This document shows, in pieces, positions 23,881 to 32,210 of a stretch of DNA of 42,611 nt. Positions within the stretch are counted from its first letter, which is position 1; the number at the start of each line of letters is the position of its first letter. The position numbers and the translations under genes are program-made. The stretch comes from Parcubacteria group bacterium Greene0416_36 (GTDB lineage: Bacteria; Patescibacteriota; Patescibacteriia; VMEV01): assembly GCA_007375725.1 (NCBI GenBank), contig VMEV01000009.1, positions 1-42,611 of the forward strand, given 5' to 3'. Under the pieces are notes generated by a model that had not been told where the DNA came from, searched no databases, and was given only the letters and a program-made list of their open reading frames with translations.

Positions 23881-24813
23881 ATGATTGAAGTTATTAATTT
23901 ATCCAAAAATTACGGGACTTTTAAGGCTCTGGACGACATTTCTTTTTCTATTAAAAAGGGGGAGATTATCGGGCTTTTGGGGCCCAATGGGGCTGGAAAA
24001 ACAACCACGATGAAGATTCTGACCTGTTATCTGGCGGCATCGTCGGGGAAGATTTTGGTGGATGGCTTGGATATCTCTGAGCATTCCATTGAGACTCGCA
24101 GAAAAATCGGCTATTTGCCGGAAAACGCGCCTCTCTATGAGGACATGACGGTGTGGGAATACTTGGATTTTTCGGGAGCTGTTTTGGGACTTGGAGGAGA
24201 AGCCAAACGAGGCAAAATAGATGAGGTGGTTGCTTCCTGTTCCTTGGGCGATAAAAAACATGAACTCATTACCCATTTGTCCAAAGGTTATCGGCAGAGA
24301 GTGGGGCTCGCGCGCGTGCTCTTGGGCGACCCTGAAATTTTGGTATTGGACGAACCGACTGTGGGCCTCGACCCTAATCAGATTGTCGAGATCCGTGAGC
24401 TGATCAAGAAAATCGGGCGCTCCAAAACCGTGATTCTGTCGAGCCACATTTTGTCCGAAGTGGAAGCGACTTGTGACCGTGTGCTCATCATCAAAGGCGG
24501 GCATATCATCGCTACGGGTACGCCAGAGGAGCTTCGCGCGTCAAAAGGCGGCCAGTCCCGAATCATGATCGTGCTCGAGGATATTTCTGGCCGAGATCCC
24601 GTTTCCGCACTTGGCGGGGTTCCAGGCGTGACCGGCGTCGAGAAGATCAAGTCGCATGAGACTGGAGTCGTGATTTGTTCGGTTATCTGCGAAGGGGGAA
24701 AAGATTTAAGGAAACCCCTCATTGCCTTTTTACGCGATCACGGTTTTGTCTTACTCGAATTATCTCGAACTCAGCTGAGCCTCGAAGATATTTTTGTACA
24801 ATTTACTAAATAA
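23881..24813 (+). CDS. ABC transporter ATP-binding protein (GldA-like)
   Basis: A 310-residue ATPase subunit of an ABC-2 type exporter. Walker A is GPNGAGKT (about residues 37-44), the signature is LSKGYRQRVGLA in place of LSGGQ, Walker B is ILVLDEP, and the switch His is in SSHILSEVEATCDR. A C-terminal extension (about 220-310) is typical of GldA and related CcmA-like ATPases. An in-frame ATG 33 nt upstream exists, but MIEVINLSKNYG at 23881 is the usual domain start, and the earlier one lies on the -10 box. It is followed by a GldF-like permease, a GldG-like protein and a DUF4340 protein. Confidence 0.92.
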   Translation: MIEVINLSKNYGTFKALDDISFSIKKGEIIGLLGPNGAGKTTTMKILTCYLAASSGKILVDGLDISEHSIETRRKIGYLPENAPLYEDMTVWEYLDFSGAVLGLGGEAKRGKIDEVVASCSLGDKKHELITHLSKGYRQRVGLARVLLGDPEILVLDEPTVGLDPNQIVEIRELIKKIGRSKTVILSSHILSEVEATCDRVLIIKGGHIIATGTPEELRASKGGQSRIMIVLEDISGRDPVSALGGVPGVTGVEKIKSHETGVVICSVICEGGKDLRKPLIAFLRDHGFVLLELSRTQLSLEDIFVQFTK

Positions 24814-24817
24814 TCAT

Positions 24818-25531
24818 ATGGGTCGAATTTGGGCTATTGCGAAAAAAGAATTATCGGGGTACCTCAATTCTCCGGCCGGCTATATTTTTTTGTCGGTGTT
24901 TTTGGTTTTTTCTTCCTGGATTTATTGGAGAACTGTTTTTTTGGTGGGAGAAGTGTCGTTCCGTTCGTTTTTTAACTATATTCCTTGGATTTTCCTCTTC
25001 TTGATTCCGGCGATTTCCATGAAGCTGTGGTCGGAAGAGAAGAAGCTCGGGACTATGGAAGTATTGCTTACCTGGCCGATTCGTGACTGGGAGGCAATTT
25101 TGGGAAAATTTTTCGGGAGTCTCGGGTTTCTGATTTTGGCTCTGGCTGGGACTTTGATTTCTCCGCTGGCTCTCTCTTATCTGGGATCTCCAGACTGGGG
25201 GATGATTTTTTCGGGATATATGGCTTCTCTCTTGCTAGCCGCGTCGTATTTGGCCATCGGCATGTGGGCGTCGGCTTTGTCTCGAAACCAGATCGTGGCT
25301 TTTATCATGGGTGTGCTGTTTATTTTTATGCTTCTGCTCGCCGGATCGGAAATGTTTTTGTATTTTGTGCCTGTTTTCCTGACTCCGATTTTGTCTTATT
25401 TGTCGTTGGGAACTCATTTCGACAGTATTGCCAAAGGGGTAATTGATAGCCGGGATGTCTTGTATTACTTCTCTGTGATTTTCTTTTTCTTGTATTTGAA
25501 TAAATATTTGTTGTCGTTGAGGAAGAATTAA
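24818..25531 (+). CDS. ABC-2 type permease (GldF-like)
   Basis: A 238-residue integral membrane permease. The N-terminal AIAKKELSGYLNSPAGYIF is the hallmark of the GldF/ABC-2 group. Six hydrophobic segments follow (about 19-38, 50-70, 97-125, 133-158, 163-195, 212-232), with the cytoplasmic SEEKKLGTMEVLLTWPI loop that couples to the ATPase. The ATG at 24818 is chosen, four nt after the ATPase stop; an in-frame TTG at 24794 would overlap it. It forms the membrane channel of the complex. The substrate is unknown. Confidence 0.9.
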   Translation: MGRIWAIAKKELSGYLNSPAGYIFLSVFLVFSSWIYWRTVFLVGEVSFRSFFNYIPWIFLFLIPAISMKLWSEEKKLGTMEVLLTWPIRDWEAILGKFFGSLGFLILALAGTLISPLALSYLGSPDWGMIFSGYMASLLLAASYLAIGMWASALSRNQIVAFIMGVLFIFMLLLAGSEMFLYFVPVFLTPILSYLSLGTHFDSIAKGVIDSRDVLYYFSVIFFFLYLNKYLLSLRKN

Positions 25532-25535
25532 TCAG

Positions 25536-25622
25536 CAACAAATCCCTCCTCAACCCTCCCTTTGACAAGGGAGGGGGTAGTAGCCTCCCCCTTGTCAAAG
25601 GGGGATTGAGGGGGATTTGTTG
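25536..25622 (+). repeat. Double-hairpin intergenic repeat, copy 7
   Basis: Complete copy within the ABC operon. It starts four nt after the permease stop and ends 12 nt before the GldG-like ATG. Confidence 0.92.
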
Positions 25623-25634
25623 CTATCATTTAAT

Positions 25635-27263
25635 ATGAAAATAAAAATTTCTTTTAAAGGCTTGGATAATTTCACCGTAGTCCTCTTAGTCGGGGCGATT
25701 TTGGTGCTGATCAATGTGGCGGTGGTGTCGCATTTTTATCGTTTGGATTTGACCGAAGACCAGCAATATTCGATTTCAGATGTTTCTCGTCGAAGTGTCG
25801 CCAATTTGAGTGATTTGGTGACGGTCAAAGTCTTTTTCTCTGAAAAGTTGCCGCCGAATTTATCGCCATTATCGCTCTATGTGAAAGATATCTTGTCGGA
25901 ATTTTCGGCCTATTCTAAGGGCAATTTTCGTGTTCAGTTCATGGATACGGAGAGTGAAGAGGCGAAGAAAGAAATCCGCGCTCTGGGGATTCCGGTCGTC
26001 CAGATGAATGTGCTCGAGAAAGACCGCTGGCAGGTGCAAAATGGCTATTTGGGCATAGCGTTCTACAATCAGGATCGGCAGGAGATTATCCCCGCGGTAC
26101 GCTCCACGTCCAATTTCGAATATGATATTTTGGCTGCAGTCAAAAGGGTGACATCGTCCGAAACCCGCACCGTCGGATTTTTGACCGGACATGGGGAACA
26201 TCTGATTCGGCAAGTCGCCACGCAAGAAGAAGAGAAATTACAGGATTATCTGGCTTTGTCCCAATCTCTAATTCGCAATTATGAGGTCAAAGAAGTGAAT
26301 CTGTCGGATGGGAACGCCATTTCGGGAATCGATACTCTCGTCGTTGCTGGCCCCAAGAAAGAATTATCGGATCGTGATTTATTTGAAATCGATCAGTTTT
26401 TAATGGGGGGAGGGAAATTGATCGCGCTGGTCGATGGGGTGGATCTGCTCCCTAATTTGACGGTTGAGTCTGTGCGTACTCGACTAGAAGACCTACTTGC
26501 TCATTATGGGGTGGCGGTGGGCAAGGATTTGGTATTGGATAATGTGAATGAAGTAGTGCCTTTTAATACGGGAGTGGCGCAATTTCTATTGCCTTATCCC
26601 TTCTGGCCAAAAATCAGCGGGGAGGGATTCAGTCGTGAGAATCCGATCACGAGCCGCCTCGAGTCCATGACGATTTCTTGGCCCGTGGCTTTGTCGTTTA
26701 CGAATCCGGATTCCAAAGATATCGAGCAAGTCACCTTAGTGAAAACTTCGCCCGAATCATGGATGTCGCTCGGTTCTTATAATATTTCTCCGGATCAAAA
26801 ATTCAGCACGGAAAACTTCTCTTCTTATCCCCTTGCTGTGTTCATGTCGGGGAAGTGGAAGAGTTATTTCGCCCTCAAGCCCGTGCCCGCGCTCTCGGTT
26901 CTGGATCCGAAGACTGGCAAGAAAAATCCGATTCCCGCTTCGATTTTGGGAAGAGCGGTGGTGAGTGAAATGAAAGAACCCTCCCAGATCATCGTGGTCG
27001 CGGATTCGAATTTCGCGTCTGACAGTTTTGTCCGCAATTTTGGCGATAATTTGAACTTTATGCTCAATTCGGTGGATTATGTGACGCTCGACCCCGACTT
27101 GATCGAGGTTCGTTCCAAGTCTATTTCCGCCCGGCCTTTTGGCAATTTGTCCGAAGAAAAGAAGGGGTGGGTCCGCGGGATCGCTATTGCCGGTGCGCCG
27201 ATTTTGTTTATTGGATATGGGCTGCTAAGGTCGTGGCGGAGACGGGCTAAAATGGGGAGATAA
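25635..27263 (+). CDS. GldG-like ABC-associated membrane protein
   Basis: A 542-residue protein anchored at both ends: an N-terminal helix (about 17-37, VVLLVGAILVLINVAVVSHF) and a C-terminal helix (about 515-532). Between them is a large extracytoplasmic region. It starts LDLTEDQQYSISDVSRRSVANL, the classic opening of GldG/IftA-type auxiliary domains, and includes FLTGHGE and LVDGVD. GldG proteins work with GldA/GldF ATPase-permease pairs in Bacteroidota gliding and secretion. Here no gliding genes are seen, so a different cell-envelope role is likely. The ATG at 25635 follows copy 7 of the double-hairpin repeat. Confidence 0.85.
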   Translation: MKIKISFKGLDNFTVVLLVGAILVLINVAVVSHFYRLDLTEDQQYSISDVSRRSVANLSDLVTVKVFFSEKLPPNLSPLSLYVKDILSEFSAYSKGNFRVQFMDTESEEAKKEIRALGIPVVQMNVLEKDRWQVQNGYLGIAFYNQDRQEIIPAVRSTSNFEYDILAAVKRVTSSETRTVGFLTGHGEHLIRQVATQEEEKLQDYLALSQSLIRNYEVKEVNLSDGNAISGIDTLVVAGPKKELSDRDLFEIDQFLMGGGKLIALVDGVDLLPNLTVESVRTRLEDLLAHYGVAVGKDLVLDNVNEVVPFNTGVAQFLLPYPFWPKISGEGFSRENPITSRLESMTISWPVALSFTNPDSKDIEQVTLVKTSPESWMSLGSYNISPDQKFSTENFSSYPLAVFMSGKWKSYFALKPVPALSVLDPKTGKKNPIPASILGRAVVSEMKEPSQIIVVADSNFASDSFVRNFGDNLNFMLNSVDYVTLDPDLIEVRSKSISARPFGNLSEEKKGWVRGIAIAGAPILFIGYGLLRSWRRRAKMGR

Positions 27264-27350
27264 CAACAAATCCCTCCCCAACCCTCCCTTTGACAAGGGA
27301 GGGAGCAACAGCCTCCCCCTTGTCAAAGGGGGATTGAGGGGGATTTGTTG
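27264..27350 (+). repeat. Double-hairpin intergenic repeat, copy 8
   Basis: Complete copy, starting on the base after the GldG-like stop codon and ending 17 nt before the DUF4340 start. Confidence 0.92.
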
Positions 27351-27367
27351 CTTAATTTATAAAATCT

Positions 27368-28333
27368 ATGGTATATAAAAAAATGATCGTTTTGGGTGTA
27401 GGGGCGGTGATTTTGGCGGGATATGTTTTTTGGTGGAATAGTCCGGAGCGCCGGAGGGAAATAGAGAAAAAAGCTTCCGAAGTGGTGATTTTTGAGGATT
27501 TTGATTCTGCTTCCATTTTTCGGATTGAAGTGTCGAAGAAGGACAGTGTCGTGAAATTGGCTAAAGATGGCGAGGTCTGGAAGGTGCTCTATGGGACTGG
27601 AGAATCTTATCCCGTGGTCACGGCTTATATGGACAGCACATTTAGTTCGCTTGGAAATCTGAAAGCCGGGGATATCATTTCAAAAAATAATTCTTATCTT
27701 GAGGGGTTTGAATTGAGCGAGGATCTGGCGGTTCGAGCGAAATTTTATGGCCTAGATGGCGAGGTTCTATATGATCTATATTTGGGAAAATCCGGCCCGG
27801 TGTATCCGTCACAGTATATTCGTTTCGAGGGGAGAGAGGGCGTGATCTTGGCCAAAGAGGCGCTTCGGACGATTTTGGATCGTGGTGTGACGGGGTGGAG
27901 AGACAAAAAAGTCGTCTCGTTCGTAGAGGCTGATTTATTAGGATTTTCTTATGAATGGCGAAAGGGCGGCGTCTATCGCCGATATGAACTTTCCAAGGAA
28001 AGCGGCAAATGGGAATTGATTTTCCCTACTAAGCTCGACGCCGATGACTATTTGTCCGACCGATTGTGGGGCACGGTTTCCAATCTGGTGGCTCTTGATT
28101 TCGTCCCCAAGAAAGACAGCCAGAATTTGGCCTTATTGGGATTGGGCGAGGGCCTTGATTATGTCAAAGTGATTCTCAAAACCAAGAAAGGCGACATTGT
28201 CCTCCATGTAGGAATCAAAGACAAAAACGGCGCCTACTACGCCAAGGTGGACGGCCGCGATACAGTCTATTTGATCGACTCGGAGATTGATATTTTGACT
28301 AAGCAGACGGTGGAGACGATGAGGAAGAAATAA
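27368..28333 (+). CDS. DUF4340 domain membrane-anchored protein
   Basis: A 321-residue protein with one N-terminal transmembrane helix (about 6-23) and an extracytoplasmic region rich in beta strands. FRIEVSKKDSVVKLAKDGEVWKVL and DLYLGKSGP are the DUF4340 pattern: repeated strand units reading as modified residue-by-residue sensors of unknown ligand. Genes of this family commonly follow GldG-like genes, and this one closes the four-gene ABC cluster. It probably assembles with the transporter outside the membrane. Biochemical function is not known for the family. Confidence 0.82.
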   Translation: MVYKKMIVLGVGAVILAGYVFWWNSPERRREIEKKASEVVIFEDFDSASIFRIEVSKKDSVVKLAKDGEVWKVLYGTGESYPVVTAYMDSTFSSLGNLKAGDIISKNNSYLEGFELSEDLAVRAKFYGLDGEVLYDLYLGKSGPVYPSQYIRFEGREGVILAKEALRTILDRGVTGWRDKKVVSFVEADLLGFSYEWRKGGVYRRYELSKESGKWELIFPTKLDADDYLSDRLWGTVSNLVALDFVPKKDSQNLALLGLGEGLDYVKVILKTKKGDIVLHVGIKDKNGAYYAKVDGRDTVYLIDSEIDILTKQTVETMRKK

Positions 28334-28370
28334 AAAAAAGTTCGAGCTACTTGTTTTGGCAAGTAGCTCG
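28332..28370 (-). terminator. Terminator of the minus-strand gene at 28387
   Basis: CGAGCTACTTG/CAAGTAGCTCG (28343-28370) with a six-base loop, followed on the minus strand by a U8 run (28332-28339). It overlaps the DUF4340 stop codon. Confidence 0.82.
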
Positions 28371-28386
28371 GGTGGGAATTGAGACT

Positions 28387-28932
28387 TTATTCTTTTACGA
28401 TTTTGGTTTCAATTCCTATTTTTTGGAAAAATTCTAAAATGTTTTCCTCTGTGGTTTTTCCTCTCAATTCCAAATTTTCCTGGTAATTCGCTTCGGGAAT
28501 AGCGAAGCCGAATGATTTGTTTTTTAGATCGTCGCAGTTTTTTGCTTCGAAATATTTGAAGATTTTTTTCATTTCAGATGCTGGGATAAAGACATCTAAA
28601 CTCCAGAAGTAGTGTTTTGGATTACACTCTTCTTCTTCGTATTTTTTTTCTGATGGGGTTCGTAAGTCTTCATACCGAAATATAAAGCTTTTTTCAGCCA
28701 GGGAGAGGGTGTACCCGAGCTCCCCTGTGCTGCACTCTTCTAGTTGTGGAGTCCTAGCTATTTCGAACTCTACTTTAACTGTAATTATTTTCTCCTCCTT
28801 CGCTTGAGTGTAAGGAGGCGTAGAGATAATATCTGTAAATAATCCAGACATTGATAAAATCAGAAAAAATAATATAAATTTTCTGATGCCATCTCCACCG
28901 CCGTAATAGGAGTAACTTGTTCCTTCATCCAT
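28387..28932 (-). CDS. Hypothetical membrane-anchored or secreted protein
   Basis: An unrecognised 181-residue protein. A short Tyr/Gly-rich N-terminus precedes a hydrophobic segment (about 18-36, FILFFLILSMSGLFTDI) that acts as a signal anchor or signal peptide. The remainder is a soluble acidic domain with four cysteines that could form disulfides outside the membrane. It is AT-rich. It is transcribed divergently from mnmA across a 217-nt AT-rich region. Function unknown. Confidence 0.6.
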   Translation of the reverse strand: MDEGTSYSYYGGGDGIRKFILFFLILSMSGLFTDIISTPPYTQAKEEKIITVKVEFEIARTPQLEECSTGELGYTLSLAEKSFIFRYEDLRTPSEKKYEEEECNPKHYFWSLDVFIPASEMKKIFKYFEAKNCDDLKNKSFGFAIPEANYQENLELRGKTTEENILEFFQKIGIETKIVKE

Positions 28933-29149
28933 TTTATATCCTTTAAAAAGTGATTTGTGAAAGAAAATCTCTAAAATGATAAAAAAAATATATACTATTC
29001 TTACTATTATGTCAAGTGCGTGGTTTGGGTGGGCTGTATTTATTGGGGCTAATCCGGATGTGAAGGGGTTGTAAACTTTGTTTTTTTGTATAGCATTTGG
29101 GTTATATTATGCAAAAATGAGATTTCTTGCTTAATATGAGTAAAACAAT

Positions 29150-30232
29150 ATGCAAAAACAGCCTTTCAAAAACAAAAAAGTCATAGTCGGTTTCTCCGGC
29201 GGGGTGGACTCGTCGGTGGCGGCGTATTTGCTCAAAAAAGAGGGATATGAGGTCTCGGGGGTATTCATGAAGAATTGGTCGGAGACGAAGGATGAAGAGG
29301 GGATTTGCTCTTGGAGAGAGGACCGCGACGCGGCTCTCCGCAGTGCCGCTTTTTTGGGTATTCCATTCGAAATGGTGGATTTTGAGGCGGAGTACCGCGA
29401 GCGGGTCTTTGAATACATGACGCGCGAATATGCTCTGGCTCATACGCCCAATCCGGATGTGATGTGCAATCGAGAGATCAAGTTCGGAGTTTTTTTGAAA
29501 TATGCTATGGACCGGGGGGCGGATTTTATTGCCACGGGACATTACGCCTCGGTCAAATTCATCAAAAAAAAATCCATTTATAAACTCTACAAAGGCATTG
29601 ATCTTTCCAAAGATCAGGCTTATTTTTTGCATCAATTGAATCAGGATCAGCTCTCCCGAACCCTCTTTCCATTGGGGGAATATTACAAAAGCGAGGTGCG
29701 TCGAATTGCTGCAAAGATTGGCCTTCCTAATGCGGCACGGCCTGACAGCCAGGGAATTTGTTTTATCGGTAAAGTTTCCATGGAGGAGTTTTTGAAGAAA
29801 AAGATCGCTCCGCACAAAGGACCGATTGTGACGGTGGGTGGGGAAGCGATAGGCGAGCATGAGGGCGTGGAATTTTATACCATCGGTCAGAGAAAGGGCA
29901 TTCGCGTCCCGGGGAAGAATCCGTATTATGTTGTCGAGCGAAAATTAAAAGAGAATGTGTTGGTGGTCACGGATGATGCGGAGGATCCGAGGCTTTATAC
30001 AAAAAGCGTTTTTTGTCAGGATTTTCACTGGATTGCACCAATAGATAAGGCATTTCCTTTTAGTGTCAAAGCCCAAATTCGCTATCATCAGAAAGATCAG
30101 TCCGCGTTTGTTTCTCGAGAGGGAACTAGGATTCGGGTTGATTTTGATGAGCCCCAATGGGCCGTGTCTCATGGGCAGTCCGCGGTTTTATATCGAGGAA
30201 GAGAGTGTCTGGGGGGCGGGGTGATAGGGTAA
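29150..30232 (+). CDS. mnmA: tRNA-specific 2-thiouridylase MnmA
   Basis: A 360-residue enzyme that thiolates U34 of tRNA-Lys, -Glu and -Gln. The PP-loop SGGVDSS is at residues 16-22. The catalytic cysteines are Cys106 (NPDVMCNREIKF) and Cys204 (GICFIG). ATGHYA and DQAYFLHQL are further family motifs, and the C-terminal beta-barrel domain begins near YTIGQRKGIRVPG. No sulfur-relay or iscS gene lies next to it. The start is ATG 29150 in AT-rich sequence, with no Shine-Dalgarno. Confidence 0.96.
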   Translation: MQKQPFKNKKVIVGFSGGVDSSVAAYLLKKEGYEVSGVFMKNWSETKDEEGICSWREDRDAALRSAAFLGIPFEMVDFEAEYRERVFEYMTREYALAHTPNPDVMCNREIKFGVFLKYAMDRGADFIATGHYASVKFIKKKSIYKLYKGIDLSKDQAYFLHQLNQDQLSRTLFPLGEYYKSEVRRIAAKIGLPNAARPDSQGICFIGKVSMEEFLKKKIAPHKGPIVTVGGEAIGEHEGVEFYTIGQRKGIRVPGKNPYYVVERKLKENVLVVTDDAEDPRLYTKSVFCQDFHWIAPIDKAFPFSVKAQIRYHQKDQSAFVSREGTRIRVDFDEPQWAVSHGQSAVLYRGRECLGGGVIG

Positions 30233-30238
30233 TAAATT

Positions 30239-30247
30239 TGGTATAAT
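30239..30247 (+). promoter_or_regulatory. Extended -10 promoter upstream of the secreted protein gene
   Basis: TGGTATAAT (TGn plus TATAAT, -10 at 30242-30247), directly before double-hairpin copy 9. If used, the whole repeat would lie in the 5' untranslated region of the 30358 gene. Confidence 0.55.
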
Positions 30248-30250
30248 GAA

Positions 30251-30335
30251 CAACAAATCCCTCCCCGTCCCTCCCTTTGACAAGGGAGGGCGCTTATGTC
30301 CCCCTTGTCAAAGGGGGATTAAGGGGGATTTGTTG
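30251..30335 (+). repeat. Double-hairpin intergenic repeat, copy 9
   Basis: Complete copy between mnmA and the secreted protein gene. It starts four nt after a consensus extended -10 box. Confidence 0.92.
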
Positions 30336-30357
30336 CTTATTTTAATATATTTTTATT

Positions 30358-32130
30358 ATGTTTCCAAAAGTATTTTCTTCTCTTCTATTCGCTTTCTCTT
30401 TTCTAGTTGCCATTCCCAATGCCCACGCCGCGACTCTGACTATTTCTCCTGCTCCTAATGCCCCGCAGGATGCTAATGTCACGGGAGGCGATAATACGGA
30501 ATATAATTTGATGTATTTTCAAATACAGGCGCCGAGCGACAGCGGAATGATTCTCAAAAAAGTGCGGCTCCAGTTTTTTCGTGAAGACATGACAACTCCT
30601 TTTATTTCGGGAGAATTGCAGGCACTCAAGCTCAATTTGGAAAACAATACCCCGGTCGATAGCATCGGTCGATCACTCATTGCCGGAGTAACGGACCTGC
30701 TCATGGACTATACGATTGCCCAGGGCGTGACCGCGAAATTCATTGTCCGCGGTAAAGTCTCGCCGAATATTCCCAGCCGAGCGATACGGATCAAAATTTG
30801 TACCACTTGTGTGGAGGCGGTGACGGCGGGATCTAGTCAGCCGGTGACCGTCACTGGTGAGGCAATTGCAGCTCTCAATGTTTTTGAGCAGGGGTTCCCT
30901 GATTTGGAAGTGGCGAGCGTGTCCTGGACTCCCAGTGTGATCCGGGTGCCGGATCCGGAATTATTTAAGGTCTACCATGTGCTCACTCAAGAGGAGATTG
31001 CGGCTCTGGAGATTCATTTTTACGTCAAAATCAAAAATACGGGGAAAGTCCGGGCCAATCTTAAAGATTCGCGTTTAGCCATGCACTATAGAACTTTAGG
31101 GAGCCGTATTTTTGAGCATTATTTTACGAGTGACTTTTTTGTGGATGTTGGCGGAACAAAGGACTTCGATTTTATTATTCCCGCTTCAACTGGGATCCGT
31201 AATGATGCGGGGGATAAGACCTTGTTTGTGGTCGTGAATGACAATTACGCCTTCCCCGAGTCGGATCATGATGATAATGATCTCATGTTCCGGATGGCGG
31301 TGTCTGGCAATGAAAAACTATTTATGGAAGTGTCTCCGAACTCTCCCATACTTCGGGAATTAGCCAGCGGCGCTAAAGATCGAGAGCTGGCCGAGTTCCG
31401 ATTTTTGGCCACGGAGTCACCCGATGGAATCGCTTTGAAACAGGTCGTGGTGGGGTTGACCGAGTGTAAAGGTGGGGAGGTAACCAATATTCGTATCATC
31501 GAGCGCTCCACAGGGAAGGCCTTTGGGGGAGTGGCTGTGGACGCGGCAGGTTCGGCTCGGGTTGTGATCGATCCCGCCCTTCGCGTGGGGGTGGGGAGTT
31601 ATGTGAGGCTCGTGGTATTGGGAGATATTACCCGATTTTGCGCCGCGAGCTTTGGCATGGAACTCCGAGAGGTTGTGGCGGACGCTAATTTGGGGGCAGT
31701 GAAGTTTCCGATCGCGGCAGGTAGGGTCCGAATTATAGCGAGTCTGCCTGCTTCTCTTGTCCCAGTTACTCCGCAATTTATTCCCTTGCCAGTTCCTGTG
31801 ATTGTTCCTCCTGTTGTCGGCACCCCTATTCTCCAATCGCCTGTATCTGTGGGCATGCATTTTAGTTATGGCAGATCTAGAACTTCGTTGTCTATGGAAG
31901 CTCAATTGGCCCGCGAATTAAAAGCGAAACTGATTGAGTACTCTAAACGTCCTACTTTGACCATCCATGCCCGGCACTGGTCTTATTATGTGAATGCTTA
32001 TGTCTATGGCGGATACCCCATAGACGCCTTAGCGAAGTCTTTAATTTTTGGCGGGAAAACCGTGCACCCCTCTATTCCTTGGATTCAGTGGAAAGAAGCC
32101 AAAGATTATAAAATGTATATCGTGAAATAA
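30358..32130 (+). CDS. Secreted surface protein of unknown family
   Basis: A 590-residue exported protein. A Sec signal peptide of about 24 residues ends NAHA|AT. The mature region is beta-rich: an N-terminal segment (about 25-165) like a surface-layer or fibronectin-type domain, and a CARDB-like Ig region (about 180-310, with the pattern EIHFYVKIKNTGKVRANL, then VVNDNYAFPESDHDDND). A third beta domain spans about 320-470, followed by a Pro/Val-rich linker (about 475-505). The C-terminal domain (about 515-590) is rich in Trp/Tyr, with NAYVYGGYPIDAL and KTVHPSIPWIQW, which looks like a discrete conserved module. The role is probably cell-surface attachment or cell-wall interaction, as inference only. 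Confidence 0.75.
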   Translation: MFPKVFSSLLFAFSFLVAIPNAHAATLTISPAPNAPQDANVTGGDNTEYNLMYFQIQAPSDSGMILKKVRLQFFREDMTTPFISGELQALKLNLENNTPVDSIGRSLIAGVTDLLMDYTIAQGVTAKFIVRGKVSPNIPSRAIRIKICTTCVEAVTAGSSQPVTVTGEAIAALNVFEQGFPDLEVASVSWTPSVIRVPDPELFKVYHVLTQEEIAALEIHFYVKIKNTGKVRANLKDSRLAMHYRTLGSRIFEHYFTSDFFVDVGGTKDFDFIIPASTGIRNDAGDKTLFVVVNDNYAFPESDHDDNDLMFRMAVSGNEKLFMEVSPNSPILRELASGAKDRELAEFRFLATESPDGIALKQVVVGLTECKGGEVTNIRIIERSTGKAFGGVAVDAAGSARVVIDPALRVGVGSYVRLVVLGDITRFCAASFGMELREVVADANLGAVKFPIAAGRVRIIASLPASLVPVTPQFIPLPVPVIVPPVVGTPILQSPVSVGMHFSYGRSRTSLSMEAQLARELKAKLIEYSKRPTLTIHARHWSYYVNAYVYGGYPIDALAKSLIFGGKTVHPSIPWIQWKEAKDYKMYIVK

Positions 32131-32152
32131 ATGATATATTACCCTATCCTTA

Positions 32153-32181
32153 TTGTTTTTGTCTCATTTATAAGGTATAAT
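32153..32181 (+). promoter_or_regulatory. Promoter of the SPFH-pheS-pheT region
   Basis: TTGTTT (32153-32158) and consensus TATAAT (32176-32181), 17 nt apart, 29 nt before the SPFH ATG. This is the best sigma-70-like promoter in the window. Confidence 0.65.
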
Positions 32182-32210
32182 TGGTTGAATTTAAATATTT
32201 TAAATTAAAT

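Noticed and set aside
29009-29074. Small ORF MSSAWFGWAVFIGANPDVKGL between divergent genes
   Set aside because: Only 21 codons, no Shine-Dalgarno and no recognisable family; a nearby TATACT is not enough support.
32181-32210. TTG start for the SPFH gene
   Set aside because: It overlaps the -10 box TATAAT; the ATG at 32211 gives the normal N-terminus.
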